A stretch of DNA of 45,371 bases from CAYVBE01 sp964448935 (lineage in GTDB: Bacteria > Planctomycetota > Brocadiia > SM23-32), in NCBI GenBank assembly GCA_964448935.1, contig CAYVBE010000013.1, positions 1 to 45,371 on the forward strand, read 5' to 3'. The notes under the pieces are model-generated. The model was not told where the DNA came from. It made no database searches and was given only the letters and a program-made list of their open reading frames with translations. Shown here one piece after another: positions 8,272-16,287 of the stretch. The translations under genes and the position numbers were made by a program. Position 1 is the stretch's first letter, and every line of letters starts with the position of its first letter.

Positions 8272-9408
8272 CTAATGCCGGCGGGGCTCCTCAACCGTCA
8301 GCAGGGCGGTGGGGTGCATGCGCACCGCCGCTACCAGTCCGAAGGCGAAATAGGTGCTCATCAGCGAAGACCGCCCCCAGCTCACCAGGGGCAGCGTCAG
8401 ACCGGTGATGGGCGCCAGGCGCAGCGCGATGGCCATGTTCAGGAAGCCCTGAAATGCAAACAACAGCATGAGGCCCCCGATGATGAGCCGTCCGAAGGGG
8501 TCGGCGGTCCGGGAGGCCAGCACGCCCACGTACACGGTCATCAGCACGTAAAGCAGCACCACCGGGGCCGTGCGCACGAAGCCCCACTCTTCCGCGATGA
8601 CCGGGAAGATGAAGTCCGTGTGCCGCTCCGGCAGCCTGCGCAGCCTGTTCAGGTGCCCCTTTCCCCAGCCCGTGCCGTGCTTGCCGCCGTCCGCTATGGC
8701 ACGCGTGGCCTGTTCGGCATTGTAGGCGGCCGCGGAGTCCGGCACCGCCTCCGGCCGCACGAAGCCGACGACCCTCCTCTTCTGGTAGGGCTTCAAGGCT
8801 CCCGGCGTGAACCACACCAGCGCCACCAGCGCCAGCCCCGCCGCCGCCAGCACCACCAGATTGCGCACCCGCACGCCGCCCAGAAAGGCCAGCCCGGCGA
8901 ACAGAGGTGCCAGCACCAGCGCCGTTCCCACGTCCGGCTGCACGGCGATCAGCAGCATGGGAGCCGCCGTCATCAGGATGGGCGGCGCGAGCCCGCGCAG
9001 GTCGTCCCACCGGCGCCGGAGCTGGAAGTAATCCGCCAGGGCCAGCACCAGCAGCACCTTAACCGGCTCTGACGGCTGCAGGTGGAAGAGCCCGAAATCA
9101 TACCACCGTCGCGCGTTGTTGATGGTGATCCCCAGGGGGGACCAGACGCCCACCAGCGCCACCAGCCCGATCAGATACAGCACAAACGTCAGCCCGGAGA
9201 GCCGCCGGTAATCGAAGAGGCCCACCACGAGAAAGATGACCGCACCCACCACGCCCGAGGCCATGTGCATGGCCGCCATGCGGGACGACTCGGAACTCCA
9301 GATGAACGCCGCCCCCACACCGTTCAGACTCAGCGCGCCCACCAGCAGCGGCCAGGGCAGCGACCGCCACTCCACCCGGCCGGTGTAGGAACGGAGGAAC
9401 CCGCTCAT
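8272..9408 (-). CDS. rodA: Rod shape-determining protein RodA (SEDS peptidoglycan glycosyltransferase)
   Basis: RodA is the integral-membrane SEDS glycosyltransferase of the elongasome, polymerising lipid II together with a class B PBP. The 378-aa protein is strongly hydrophobic, with about ten predicted membrane segments. It carries the SEDS motif NNARRWYDFGLFHLQPSEPV, the large extracytoplasmic loop containing HTDFIFPVIAEEWGF, and the C-terminal TGLTLPLVSWGRSSLM. The ATG at 9408 overlaps the stop of the upstream kinase gene as ATGA, indicating translational coupling. The frame runs further upstream but only as a shadow of the kinase gene. No mreB or mreC is nearby. Confidence 0.93.
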   Translation of the reverse strand: MSGFLRSYTGRVEWRSLPWPLLVGALSLNGVGAAFIWSSESSRMAAMHMASGVVGAVIFLVVGLFDYRRLSGLTFVLYLIGLVALVGVWSPLGITINNARRWYDFGLFHLQPSEPVKVLLVLALADYFQLRRRWDDLRGLAPPILMTAAPMLLIAVQPDVGTALVLAPLFAGLAFLGGVRVRNLVVLAAAGLALVALVWFTPGALKPYQKRRVVGFVRPEAVPDSAAAYNAEQATRAIADGGKHGTGWGKGHLNRLRRLPERHTDFIFPVIAEEWGFVRTAPVVLLYVLMTVYVGVLASRTADPFGRLIIGGLMLLFAFQGFLNMAIALRLAPITGLTLPLVSWGRSSLMSTYFAFGLVAAVRMHPTALLTVEEPRRH

Positions 9409-10625
9409 CGCTCCCCCCGCACCAGGATGCCCGCGCCGTCGGCCGGGGCGCAGAAGTAGACCTCCGCCTCCCCTTCCATGTCCGGATGTGCCGCCAGGTA
9501 GCGCTCGAGCGCGACCTGCCGGACCCGATCCTCGAACCCGGTCCGGGCCAGCGCGATGCAGCAGCCCCGGAACCCCCCGCCGCTGAAACGCGCCCCCAAG
9601 ACGCCGGGCGCGTCGCGCAACGCGCGATAGGCGGTGCGCAGATACTCGTTGCCGCACTCGTAGTTCTCGACGGAGCTGCGGCCGGACTCGTTGACCAGCC
9701 GGCCGAAGCCCTGCAGGTCGCCCCGGCGCCAGAGTTCGACGCCGCGGCGCACGCGCCGACGCTCGCCGAAAAAGTGCGCCGCCCGCTTCCGCAGCACCTC
9801 GGGCAGGCCCGCCCCGTGTTCCTCGTACACCTCGCGGGGCACCAGGCCCAGCGCGGGTGGACCGGCCGGCGGCAGCCCGGCAAGGTCCAGCAGCCGCCGC
9901 GCGGCCCCGCGGCACTCGGCGACGCGCCGGTTGTAGTCGCTCTCCGCCAGGGGCAGCCGCAGGCCGCTGAACAGCACCGCCACGCGGAACTCCGCGCCCT
10001 GCCCCGCCGGCACCAGTTCGCTCTCCCCGGTGCGGCAGTCCAGGTGCATCAGGCAGCCCCTCCGCGACAGCAAAATGCTCGCCTGGTCCAGAATGCCGTT
10101 GTTCAGGCCGATGTAGTCGTTCTCGATCCGTCGGTCGAACTCGATGTTTTCGGCGTCCGGGCACGGCATCCCGTTGACATCCTCCAGTGCCAGAAGGTAC
10201 GCCACGCCCACAGCGGCCGAGGAGCTAAGCCCGCCCACGTTGTCGTGGCCGTCCACCAGAACGGTCATGCCCCGCTCCAGGCCGGCCAGGACCCTCGCCG
10301 CCCCCCGTGCGTAATCCGCCCAGTCGCCCTCCGGTGACTCCGGTATGGCGTCCAGGTTGAATTCCGCCTCTCCGTAGAACTGGCGGCTGCGGACCACCAC
10401 CCGGCGGTCCGTGCGCGGGGCGAAGGCCATCAGTATGGCCCGGTCCACCGCGAAGCCTGTCACCTCGCCGAGCTGATGATCCACGTGTGCCCCGAGGGGA
10501 CAGATCCGGTAGGGGCTGCGCACAACGCCGACGCTCGGCAAAGGCACGTCGTCCCGGTCGGCCAGCGCCCGGCGCAGCCGCTCGGCCCTGCGGCGCTCCG
10601 CGTCATGTGCCGCCTCACTGCCCAC
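9405..10625 (-). CDS. GHMP kinase, galacturonokinase/galactokinase-like
   Basis: A 406-aa GHMP-superfamily sugar kinase. Motif 1 reads SPYRICPLGAHVDHQLG instead of the galactokinase GRVNLIGEHTDYNxG. Motif 2 is GLSSSAAVGVAYLLALE, and motif 3 is GARFSGGGFRGCC. These segments, together with ENIEFDRRIENDYIGLNNG and SSVENYECGNEY, match plant D-galacturonic acid kinase as I recall its sequence, more closely than true galactokinase. The likely reaction is anomeric phosphorylation of galacturonate or a related uronic acid or sugar (family-based inference). GTG 10625 is the only sensible start before homology begins; the Shine-Dalgarno sequence is weak. It overlaps rodA by 4 nt. Confidence 0.75.
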   Translation of the reverse strand: MGSEAAHDAERRRAERLRRALADRDDVPLPSVGVVRSPYRICPLGAHVDHQLGEVTGFAVDRAILMAFAPRTDRRVVVRSRQFYGEAEFNLDAIPESPEGDWADYARGAARVLAGLERGMTVLVDGHDNVGGLSSSAAVGVAYLLALEDVNGMPCPDAENIEFDRRIENDYIGLNNGILDQASILLSRRGCLMHLDCRTGESELVPAGQGAEFRVAVLFSGLRLPLAESDYNRRVAECRGAARRLLDLAGLPPAGPPALGLVPREVYEEHGAGLPEVLRKRAAHFFGERRRVRRGVELWRRGDLQGFGRLVNESGRSSVENYECGNEYLRTAYRALRDAPGVLGARFSGGGFRGCCIALARTGFEDRVRQVALERYLAAHPDMEGEAEVYFCAPADGAGILVRGER

Positions 10626-10726
10626 GGTTATGGCGCACTCCGGTTCACGGGGAGAATCTCCGGCGGGGAACCACGGTAACGGCCACGATATCAGAAAGCC
10701 CTCGGTGGTCGCAAACCCCCGTGCGG

Positions 10727-10754
10727 TTGACTCCGGCCCGACTGCGGTTAAAAT
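10727..10754 (+). promoter_or_regulatory. Promoter for the zinc-ribbon protein/thioredoxin pair
   Basis: TTGACT (10727-10732), a 16-base spacer, then TAAAAT (10749-10754). Both boxes match 5/6. Transcription would start near 10761, about 54 nt before the preferred ATG. Confidence 0.65.
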
Positions 10755-10814
10755 GGGTGAGTGGCCCGTCCGGGGGCGCGGGAAGACCCGATGAACACAT
10801 GGAGACCCGGCACA

Positions 10815-11339
10815 ATGCCTGAGACACAGTTGAGTTGCCCCAATTGTAGTGAACCCGTGGGGGTGGGCGACGTCATATGCCCAAACTGCGGCGTGAACCT
10901 GAAGAGCGGGGAGTCCTACGAGGCGCGCATCAAGAAAGCCACCGGCAAGCTGAGCCACTCCGAGGAGATGGCCACCGGGCTGTTCGTCGGCGCCATGGTT
11001 GTCATCGCCCTTGCACTTTTTGGTGGCTACCTGATGCAGCGCCGGGCGGTGAAGGTCATGCGCAAAAAGCCCGACATGTTTGTGCCTACCATCCGCTGGA
11101 TGCAACGGCTGCAGGACGAGATGGCGGCAGGCAACGAGGAGAGGGCGAAAGAGCTGGCCCGCGGCCTGATTGATAACATCGCCGGGCGGATAAGGGAGAT
11201 AGAAAGCGACATCAAAATCCGGCAGGAGCTTAAAGGGCTTCCGGAACCCAAATACAGCGAGGAAGCCGCGCTGGGGTTGCTGAACAGCCTGAAACTGAAA
11301 GCAAGACGAGCGGCAAATCTGAAGGCGGAGGAAACATGA
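10815..11339 (+). CDS. Zinc-ribbon, single-pass membrane protein of unknown function
   Basis: A 174-residue protein not assigned to a named family. It has an N-terminal double CxxC zinc ribbon (CPNCSEPVGVGDVICPNC, residues about 7-24), one membrane helix (ATGLFVGAMVVIALALFGGY, about 54-73), then a charged helical region rich in Arg, Lys and Glu that probably forms a coiled coil. ATG 10815 is preferred, with GGAG 10 nt upstream; ATG 10791 is an alternative. Its stop overlaps the thioredoxin start (ATGA), so the two are probably co-translated. A membrane-linked scaffold is possible but unsupported. Confidence 0.75.
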   Translation: MPETQLSCPNCSEPVGVGDVICPNCGVNLKSGESYEARIKKATGKLSHSEEMATGLFVGAMVVIALALFGGYLMQRRAVKVMRKKPDMFVPTIRWMQRLQDEMAAGNEERAKELARGLIDNIAGRIREIESDIKIRQELKGLPEPKYSEEAALGLLNSLKLKARRAANLKAEET

Positions 11340-11671
11340 TGGCCGAGAACGTGACCGACGTGACGGACGACTCTTTCGGATCCGAAGTTCTGCAGGCGGA
11401 AGTTCCCGTGGCGGTGGACCTCTGGGCGCCGTGGTGCGGCCCGTGCAAGATGGTGACACCCATCATCGAGGAACTGGGCGAGGACAACGAGGGGCATCTC
11501 AAGGTCTGCAAGCTGAACGTGGACGAGAACCCCGAGACGGCCTCCCAACTGGGCGTGAACGCCATACCCACGGTGGTACTGTTCAGCGGGGGGGAAGAGC
11601 AGAACCGCCTGATCGGCGCCCGCTCAAAGGCCGACTACCAGAACGCCGTGGACGCATTGTTGGAGGACTGA
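11336..11671 (+). CDS. trxA: Thioredoxin
   Basis: A 111-residue thioredoxin-fold disulfide reductase with the classical active site WAPWCGPCK (about residues 29-37) and the cis-Pro segment NAIPTVVLFSGGEE. There is no signal peptide, so it is cytosolic. The Shine-Dalgarno GGAGG lies 5 nt upstream of ATG 11336. It is translationally coupled to the preceding zinc-ribbon membrane gene. It is a typical Trx domain; which cellular reductase feeds it cannot be told from the window. Confidence 0.93.
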   Translation: MMAENVTDVTDDSFGSEVLQAEVPVAVDLWAPWCGPCKMVTPIIEELGEDNEGHLKVCKLNVDENPETASQLGVNAIPTVVLFSGGEEQNRLIGARSKADYQNAVDALLED

Positions 11672-11751
11672 TCCCCGGCGCGAGCCGTTCCGCGTCCACA
11701 AGTCCGTGTCCGTCGCTGCCGTTCCCTATGGCCGTTGCCTCCGCCGGACCG

Positions 11752-12360
11752 TTACTCCTGGTCCGGCTCCGGCTCTTCTTCCTCGGACACCTCGATGGTC
11801 GGCGCCACTTCTTCCTCTTCTTCGGCGGGGCGTCCCTTTTCCACCAGCTCGAACAGCACCTGCGGCGCGTTGTCACCCAGGCGATTGCCCGTCAGCTTCA
11901 GCGACCGCTCCTCACCGTTGATCTCGTAGATGAACTCCGGTATCTCGCCCACGGTGGCGCCCACGCGCACTCCGAGCCGACTGCCGCTCAGCCGCACTAT
12001 CCGGGTGTAGCCGCCGGGCCGGTCCGCGTAGCGCTCGGCCAGGCATTCGGCGTCCTCTCCGCGCCACTCGCCCTCGCCGAACAGTTTCTGCACCATCTCC
12101 TTGTCCTGCAGGCGCTTGAGGGCCAGGCGGTAGTGGTGCACGTATTTGGCACGGTCCCCGCCGTCGCCCGTGTCGCGGTAAGGCAGCGCACGCCGGGCGA
12201 GTGTGATCAGTCGCTCGACGAAGGGACGCACTTCTTTGGCCTTTGAGGGGGTGGTTATGATCCTCTCCTGCCGCAGCAAGGAGGCGGCCATGTTGCGTCG
12301 CAAAGCCGTCCGGTGACTGGCCGTCCGGCTGAGTTTCCGTCCTCTTTTTTTGTGTCTCAT
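11752..12360 (-). CDS. rplQ: 50S ribosomal protein L17 with acidic C-terminal extension
   Basis: L17 binds 23S rRNA near the exit tunnel and is normally about 115-130 residues. The core is clear (MRHKKRGRKLSRTASHR, then MAASLLRQERIITTPSKAKE), but the protein here is 202 aa. After the core comes an extra domain-like segment (about 115-170) and a Glu-rich tail (about 180-202). It is the last gene of the ribosomal supercluster, 42 nt after rpoA and convergent with trxA. Confidence 0.94.
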   Translation of the reverse strand: MRHKKRGRKLSRTASHRTALRRNMAASLLRQERIITTPSKAKEVRPFVERLITLARRALPYRDTGDGGDRAKYVHHYRLALKRLQDKEMVQKLFGEGEWRGEDAECLAERYADRPGGYTRIVRLSGSRLGVRVGATVGEIPEFIYEINGEERSLKLTGNRLGDNAPQVLFELVEKGRPAEEEEEVAPTIEVSEEEEPEPDQE

Positions 12361-12402
12361 TCGTGTATGCTCCTCAAGGTCCGGCCTGAGTGTTCCGGCG
12401 CG

Positions 12403-13410
12403 TTACTCCTCTTCCTCCTGCGGAGCAAGCTGCCCGATCTCCAGGCCCTGCTCGGCCAGTTTTTCCCGCACCTCCTGGAGGGTGACCTCGCCGAAGTTGC
12501 GCACGTTCAGCAGGGCCTCCTCGGTCCTCTCCACCAGGTCGCGGATGGTCTTGATGCCCTCGTCCTGCAGGCAATGCGAGGCCCGCGTGTTGAGGTCCAG
12601 CACCGAGATGGGCATGGACAGCTTGGACTCGGGAATTTCGGGTTCCTCCAGGTGCTTGACCTCGGAGATGGGCTCGGGCTCTTCCTGGGGAAGCTGGCGC
12701 GAAAGCTCGAAGTAATCCGTGAAGGCGTTCAGGTGTTTGCGCAGCAGTTTGGCGCCCTCCACCATGGCCATCTCCGGCGTGACGGCGCCGTTGGTGGTGA
12801 TCTCCAGGATGAGGCGGTCGTAGTTGGTGCGCCGGCCCACACGGGTGTCCTCCACCCGATAGCTGACCTTGCGCACGGGCGAGAACAGCGCGTCCACGGG
12901 GACCAGGCCCACCTTCCTCGGCAGGTTCAGCTCCTCCGAGGGGACATAGCCGCGGCCCTTGCGCACGGTGAAGGTGCAGTCGAAATCGGTGTCGTCGGTC
13001 ATTGTGCAGATCAACTGGTCGGGCCGGACGATCTCCACGTCCGGATCGGGGTCAATGTCCCCGGCGGTAACCCGGCCCGCCTCGTGCGCCTCCACGTGGA
13101 ACTGTTTCTCCTCTTCCGGGTGGACCCTGAGGACCAGCTCCTTCAGGTTGAGCACAATCTCGGGCACGTCCTCGAGCACTCCCGGCACGGCGCGCAGTTC
13201 CTGCTCCACACCCTTTATGCGCACGGCCACGACGGCCGCTCCCTGAATGGAGGAGAGCAGCACGCGGCGCAGACTGTTGCCCACGGTATGGCCGAACCCG
13301 CGCTCGAAAGGCTCTGCGGAAAAACGGCCGTACGTCTCGCTGAGCGTGTCGCGATCAACCTCCACCTGGAAAGGCAGCTCCAACCCACGCCATCTGGCTC
13401 TAACCACCAT
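12403..13410 (-). CDS. rpoA: DNA-directed RNA polymerase subunit alpha
   Basis: The alpha subunit nucleates polymerase assembly and its C-terminal domain contacts UP elements and activators. It is 335 aa. The N-terminal dimerisation domain has FERGFGHTVGNSLRRVLLSS. The linker is followed by an intact alpha-CTD (SVLDLNTRASHCLQDEGI...TIRDLVERTEEALLNVRNFG) with the helix-hairpin-helix determinants. It ends in QEEEE. Normal position between rpsD and rplQ. Confidence 0.96.
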   Translation of the reverse strand: MVVRARWRGLELPFQVEVDRDTLSETYGRFSAEPFERGFGHTVGNSLRRVLLSSIQGAAVVAVRIKGVEQELRAVPGVLEDVPEIVLNLKELVLRVHPEEEKQFHVEAHEAGRVTAGDIDPDPDVEIVRPDQLICTMTDDTDFDCTFTVRKGRGYVPSEELNLPRKVGLVPVDALFSPVRKVSYRVEDTRVGRRTNYDRLILEITTNGAVTPEMAMVEGAKLLRKHLNAFTDYFELSRQLPQEEPEPISEVKHLEEPEIPESKLSMPISVLDLNTRASHCLQDEGIKTIRDLVERTEEALLNVRNFGEVTLQEVREKLAEQGLEIGQLAPQEEEE

Positions 13411-13464
13411 AAGTCTGCCTCCGGATAGAATTCCCAGTAAACATCGAAATCAGTGCGGCAAAGC

Positions 13465-14088
13465 TCAGCGAGAACAGAACTCGACGATCAGACCCTCCTG
13501 AACCTCGACCGACGCGTCCTCACGCACCGGCTCCCGGACAACCCGGATCGTCAGGTCTGCGTCGTTGACCTCCAGCCAGCCCGAATCGGGATGGCCCATG
13601 GTCTCGCGGTTCGACCGGACCAGGTCCAGAATCACGTCCTTCGGCTCGGGCCGGATGACGTCGCCCTCCTTCACCAACAAACCCGCCTTGTCGGCCATGT
13701 GGCCGTTGACCTGGACGTGCCCATGGGTGATGAGCTGGCGGGACTGCGCCCTGGAGACGCCGAACGCGCAGACCGTCAGCACGTTGTCCAGGCGCCGCTC
13801 CAGGATGGACAGCAGGTTTGTGCCTGTGTGGCCGCGCGCCTTGCGGGCCTCCTCGAAGTAGCGGCGGAACTGTCTCTCAAAAACGCCGTAGAAGCGCTTG
13901 CATTTCTGCTTCTCACGCAGCCGAATCGCATACGGACTCGGCCTGCCCCGTCGCCAGCCGTGCATCCCGGGCGGTTTGCTGCGCCCTTCCATGGGGCACT
14001 TCGCCGAGTGGCAGCGGGCGCCCTTCAGGAAAAGTTTCGTGCCTTCCCTGCGACACAGTTTGCATTTGGGTCCGGTATTCCTGGCCAT
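13465..14088 (-). CDS. rpsD: 30S ribosomal protein S4
   Basis: S4 is a primary 16S rRNA-binding protein that nucleates 30S assembly. It is 207 aa. The N-terminus (ARNTGPKCKLCRREGTKLF) keeps a CxxC and a later Cys in GARCHSAKCPMEGR, i.e. a zinc-binding N-terminal type. The S4 RNA-binding domain follows (LDNVLTVCAFGVSRAQSRQL). It sits 29 nt downstream of rpsK. Confidence 0.95.
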   Translation of the reverse strand: MARNTGPKCKLCRREGTKLFLKGARCHSAKCPMEGRSKPPGMHGWRRGRPSPYAIRLREKQKCKRFYGVFERQFRRYFEEARKARGHTGTNLLSILERRLDNVLTVCAFGVSRAQSRQLITHGHVQVNGHMADKAGLLVKEGDVIRPEPKDVILDLVRSNRETMGHPDSGWLEVNDADLTIRVVREPVREDASVEVQEGLIVEFCSR

Positions 14089-14117
14089 GTGCTGTTACCT
14101 GTTCTGTAGATGTCCTG

Positions 14118-14495
14118 TCAGACGCGCCTGCGCTTGCCGGGGCGGCAGCCGTCGTGCGGCAGCGGCGTCATGTCCTCGATGGAATGGATGGACAGGCCTG
14201 CCCCTTCCAGGGCGGTGACGGCCGCCTCGCGCCCCGAACCGGGGCCTTTCACCTTAACCTCCAGTTCCTCGATGCCCATCCGCTTGGCCTTATCGGCCAC
14301 CCGCTCGGCGGTGCGCTGCGCGGCAAAGGGCGTGCCTTTACGGGTGTTGCTGAAGCCACAGGAGCCGCAGGTCTCAAAGCAAAGCACGTCGCCCTTCAGG
14401 TCCGTGATGGTAATGCGCGTGTTGTTGAAGGTCGCCTGCACGTGCGCAACGGCCCTGGAGCCGACGCGTCGGGTCACGCCTCGTTTCTTCGCCAT
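14118..14495 (-). CDS. rpsK: 30S ribosomal protein S11
   Basis: S11 forms part of the 30S platform near the mRNA exit. At 125 aa it is of usual length. Family landmarks are HVQATFNNTRITITDLKGDV, FAAQRTAERVADKAKRMGI, and the C-terminal IEDMTPLPHDGCRPGKRRRV. It usually follows rpsM directly, but here a methyltransferase gene lies in between. Confidence 0.95.
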   Translation of the reverse strand: MAKKRGVTRRVGSRAVAHVQATFNNTRITITDLKGDVLCFETCGSCGFSNTRKGTPFAAQRTAERVADKAKRMGIEELEVKVKGPGSGREAAVTALEGAGLSIHSIEDMTPLPHDGCRPGKRRRV

Positions 14496-14546
14496 CCCGT
14501 TGTCTTCCTCCCTCTGTCTCTCGCCTGGGGCGGCCTTCCGGCCGCG

Positions 14547-15368
14547 TTATCCTTCGCAGTCCGGCACAATGCCGGGGCAGTATCGTTCGATCTTGGGGCT
14601 GACCCCGAAAAGGGACCTCAGCCGCACGTAGCCCCGCGAGTCCCGCGGGGAAGCACCGCGCCGCTTTCTGCGCGCGCAGATGCACAGGTTCTTGGGCGTC
14701 AGCCGTGGGGAGCCGATCTCCAGCATCTTCACCTGGTAACCGGCACTCCTGAGGAACTGCGCCCGCAACGTATCCGTAAGAAGATTCGCCAGCCGGTAGC
14801 GCACCGGCCCGAAATCCGTCATCGGCGCCAGAGGATGGTCTCCCCTTATCTGGCCCCGTATCTGGTTCTGACAGCACGGAACCACGAGTATCAGCCGCAC
14901 GCCCAACTGGACGCCCCGGGCAATGGCCTCGTCCGTGGCGGTGTCGCAGGCGTGCAGCGCTATGGCGAGGTCGAACTCCTCCTCGCTCTCGAACTGCAGC
15001 GTGCGCCCGGCCACGTAGCGCGCGTCCTGCACGCCCGTGGCCTCCGCCAGCCGTCGGCACTTCTCCACCAGGCGCTGGTTGACGTCCACGCCCACCAGGC
15101 TCACCCGGCGCTCCTCCAGCCTTTCAAGCAGCACGGCCAGCACTATGCCCAGGTAGCTCTTGCCGCAGGAGAACTCCGCCACGCGGATGCGCTCCTGACC
15201 GGCCAGATGCTCCCGCACGTAGCGCAGGATGATATCGCAGAAGCCGGCCACCTCGCGGAGTTTCTTGTCCTTGCGGGCGTCCACCTGGCCGTGCGGGCCG
15301 GTCAGCTCGATGGCCCGCAGCAACTCGCGGTCCTCCGTCAGGTAAGCCAGGGCTTCTCCGTGCTCCAC
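14547..15368 (-). CDS. Class I SAM-dependent methyltransferase inserted in the alpha operon
   Basis: A 273-aa Rossmann-fold methyltransferase. The SAM-binding motif I region is VAEFSCGKSYLGIVLAVLLE (about residues 63-82), motif II is LVGVDVNQRLVEKCRRL, and LAIALHACDTATDEAI and LVVPCCQNQI follow. The LHACD and PCC segments resemble the Methyltransf_32 group that includes eukaryotic METTL25/GSTCD-type proteins (from memory). The substrate is unknown; the position between rpsM and rpsK hints at an rRNA, tRNA or ribosomal protein, but that is inference. GTG start at 15368 behind a GGACGGG sequence. Gaps of 51 nt on each side match its neighbours, so it looks like a settled operon member. Confidence 0.8.
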   Translation of the reverse strand: MEHGEALAYLTEDRELLRAIELTGPHGQVDARKDKKLREVAGFCDIILRYVREHLAGQERIRVAEFSCGKSYLGIVLAVLLERLEERRVSLVGVDVNQRLVEKCRRLAEATGVQDARYVAGRTLQFESEEEFDLAIALHACDTATDEAIARGVQLGVRLILVVPCCQNQIRGQIRGDHPLAPMTDFGPVRYRLANLLTDTLRAQFLRSAGYQVKMLEIGSPRLTPKNLCICARRKRRGASPRDSRGYVRLRSLFGVSPKIERYCPGIVPDCEG

Positions 15369-15419
15369 ATTCCCGTCCGTAGGGCTGACTGAGACCCGCC
15401 CGGTCGCCCGGTGCGCGGT

Positions 15420-15806
15420 TTAGTGACCGAGTTCCTTGACGCCCTTCTTGCCGGCCACGGTGCGCCGCTTGCCCTTTCGGGTGCGGGCGTTGGTGCGCGT
15501 CTTCTGCCCGCGCACGGGCAGCCCGCGGCGATGCCGCACGCCCCGGTAGCAGTTGATCTTGCGCAGGCGCGAGATGTTGGCCGCTTCCAGACGTTTCAGT
15601 TCGCCCTCGATGATGAAATTCTTGTCAATATACCCGGCAATCCGGCTTAGTTCATCCTCGCCCAGTTCGTGGGCGCGCTTGTCCGGGTCTATGTCCAGCA
15701 CCTCACAGATGGCCTCTGCCGAGGTATCTCCAATGCCGTAGATGTACGTCAACGCCACTACGGCCCGCTTGCCGCCCGGTATGTCAACTCCGACCACACG
15801 TGGCAT
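15420..15806 (-). CDS. rpsM: 30S ribosomal protein S13
   Basis: S13 sits in the 30S head and contacts L5 and the P-site tRNA. It is 128 aa. It begins MPRVVGVDIPGGKRAVVALT and has YIYGIGDTSAEAIC and the basic tail region RHRRGLPVRGQKTRTNARTR. Normal position after rpmJ. Confidence 0.95.
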   Translation of the reverse strand: MPRVVGVDIPGGKRAVVALTYIYGIGDTSAEAICEVLDIDPDKRAHELGEDELSRIAGYIDKNFIIEGELKRLEAANISRLRKINCYRGVRHRRGLPVRGQKTRTNARTRKGKRRTVAGKKGVKELGH

Positions 15807-15849
15807 ATTGTGTAAAGACCTCCCGGTCAGAAGTTTAGTTTAGTTCAGC

Positions 15850-15963
15850 TCAGCCCTGCCGCTGCTTGTGGCGGGGGTCTCTGCAGATAACCCGGACCAC
15901 GCCTTTGCGGCGAACGATCTTGCAGTTCTCACACATTCGCTTTACAGATGAACGCACTTTCAT
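15850..15963 (-). CDS. rpmJ: 50S ribosomal protein L36
   Basis: A 37-residue protein too short for standard ORF cut-offs. It starts MKVRSSVKRMCENCKIVRRK and ends RDPRHKQRQG, TGA at 15850-15852. The zinc ligands are present (CENC, then Cys and His in ICRDPRH), so it is the zinc-binding form of L36. It lies between infA and rpsM, the standard place. Confidence 0.95.
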   Translation of the reverse strand: MKVRSSVKRMCENCKIVRRKGVVRVICRDPRHKQRQG

Positions 15964-16020
15964 GGCTTCTCACCCTGAACTTCTTCTGGCGTCTATCGGA
16001 CAACGGCAGGCTCTCTGCGC

Positions 16021-16236
16021 TCAGTCGCGCCACACGATGCGCCCCTTGGTCAGATCGTAGGGGGACATCTCGATGGTCACTTTGTCGCCCGGCAGGATGG
16101 TGATGAACCGCATCCGCATCTTGCCGGAGACGTGGGCGAGCACCTCGTGCCCGTCCTCGAGTTCCACCCGGAACATAGCGTTCGGGAGAGCTTCTTTAAC
16201 CGTCGCCTCGACTCTGATTGGTTCTTCTTTTGCCAT
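16021..16236 (-). CDS. infA: Translation initiation factor IF-1
   Basis: IF-1 is an OB-fold protein that occupies the 30S A site during initiation. It is 71 aa, the standard length. Landmarks are VEATVKEALPNAMFRVELED, LAHVSGKMRMRFI, GDKVTIEMSPYDLTKGRI and the C-terminal VWRD. It lies between map and rpmJ, as in many bacteria. Confidence 0.96.
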   Translation of the reverse strand: MAKEEPIRVEATVKEALPNAMFRVELEDGHEVLAHVSGKMRMRFITILPGDKVTIEMSPYDLTKGRIVWRD

Positions 16237-16287
16237 GCCTACCGCATCACTAGATTGTATCAGCTTAAGCTCTTTTTCGCAAGCTAC

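Noticed and set aside
12313..13428. Long plus-strand ORFs opposite rpoA and the other ribosomal genes
   Set aside because: They mirror real genes on the other strand, and their translations are rich in His, Ala and Arg with no family motifs.
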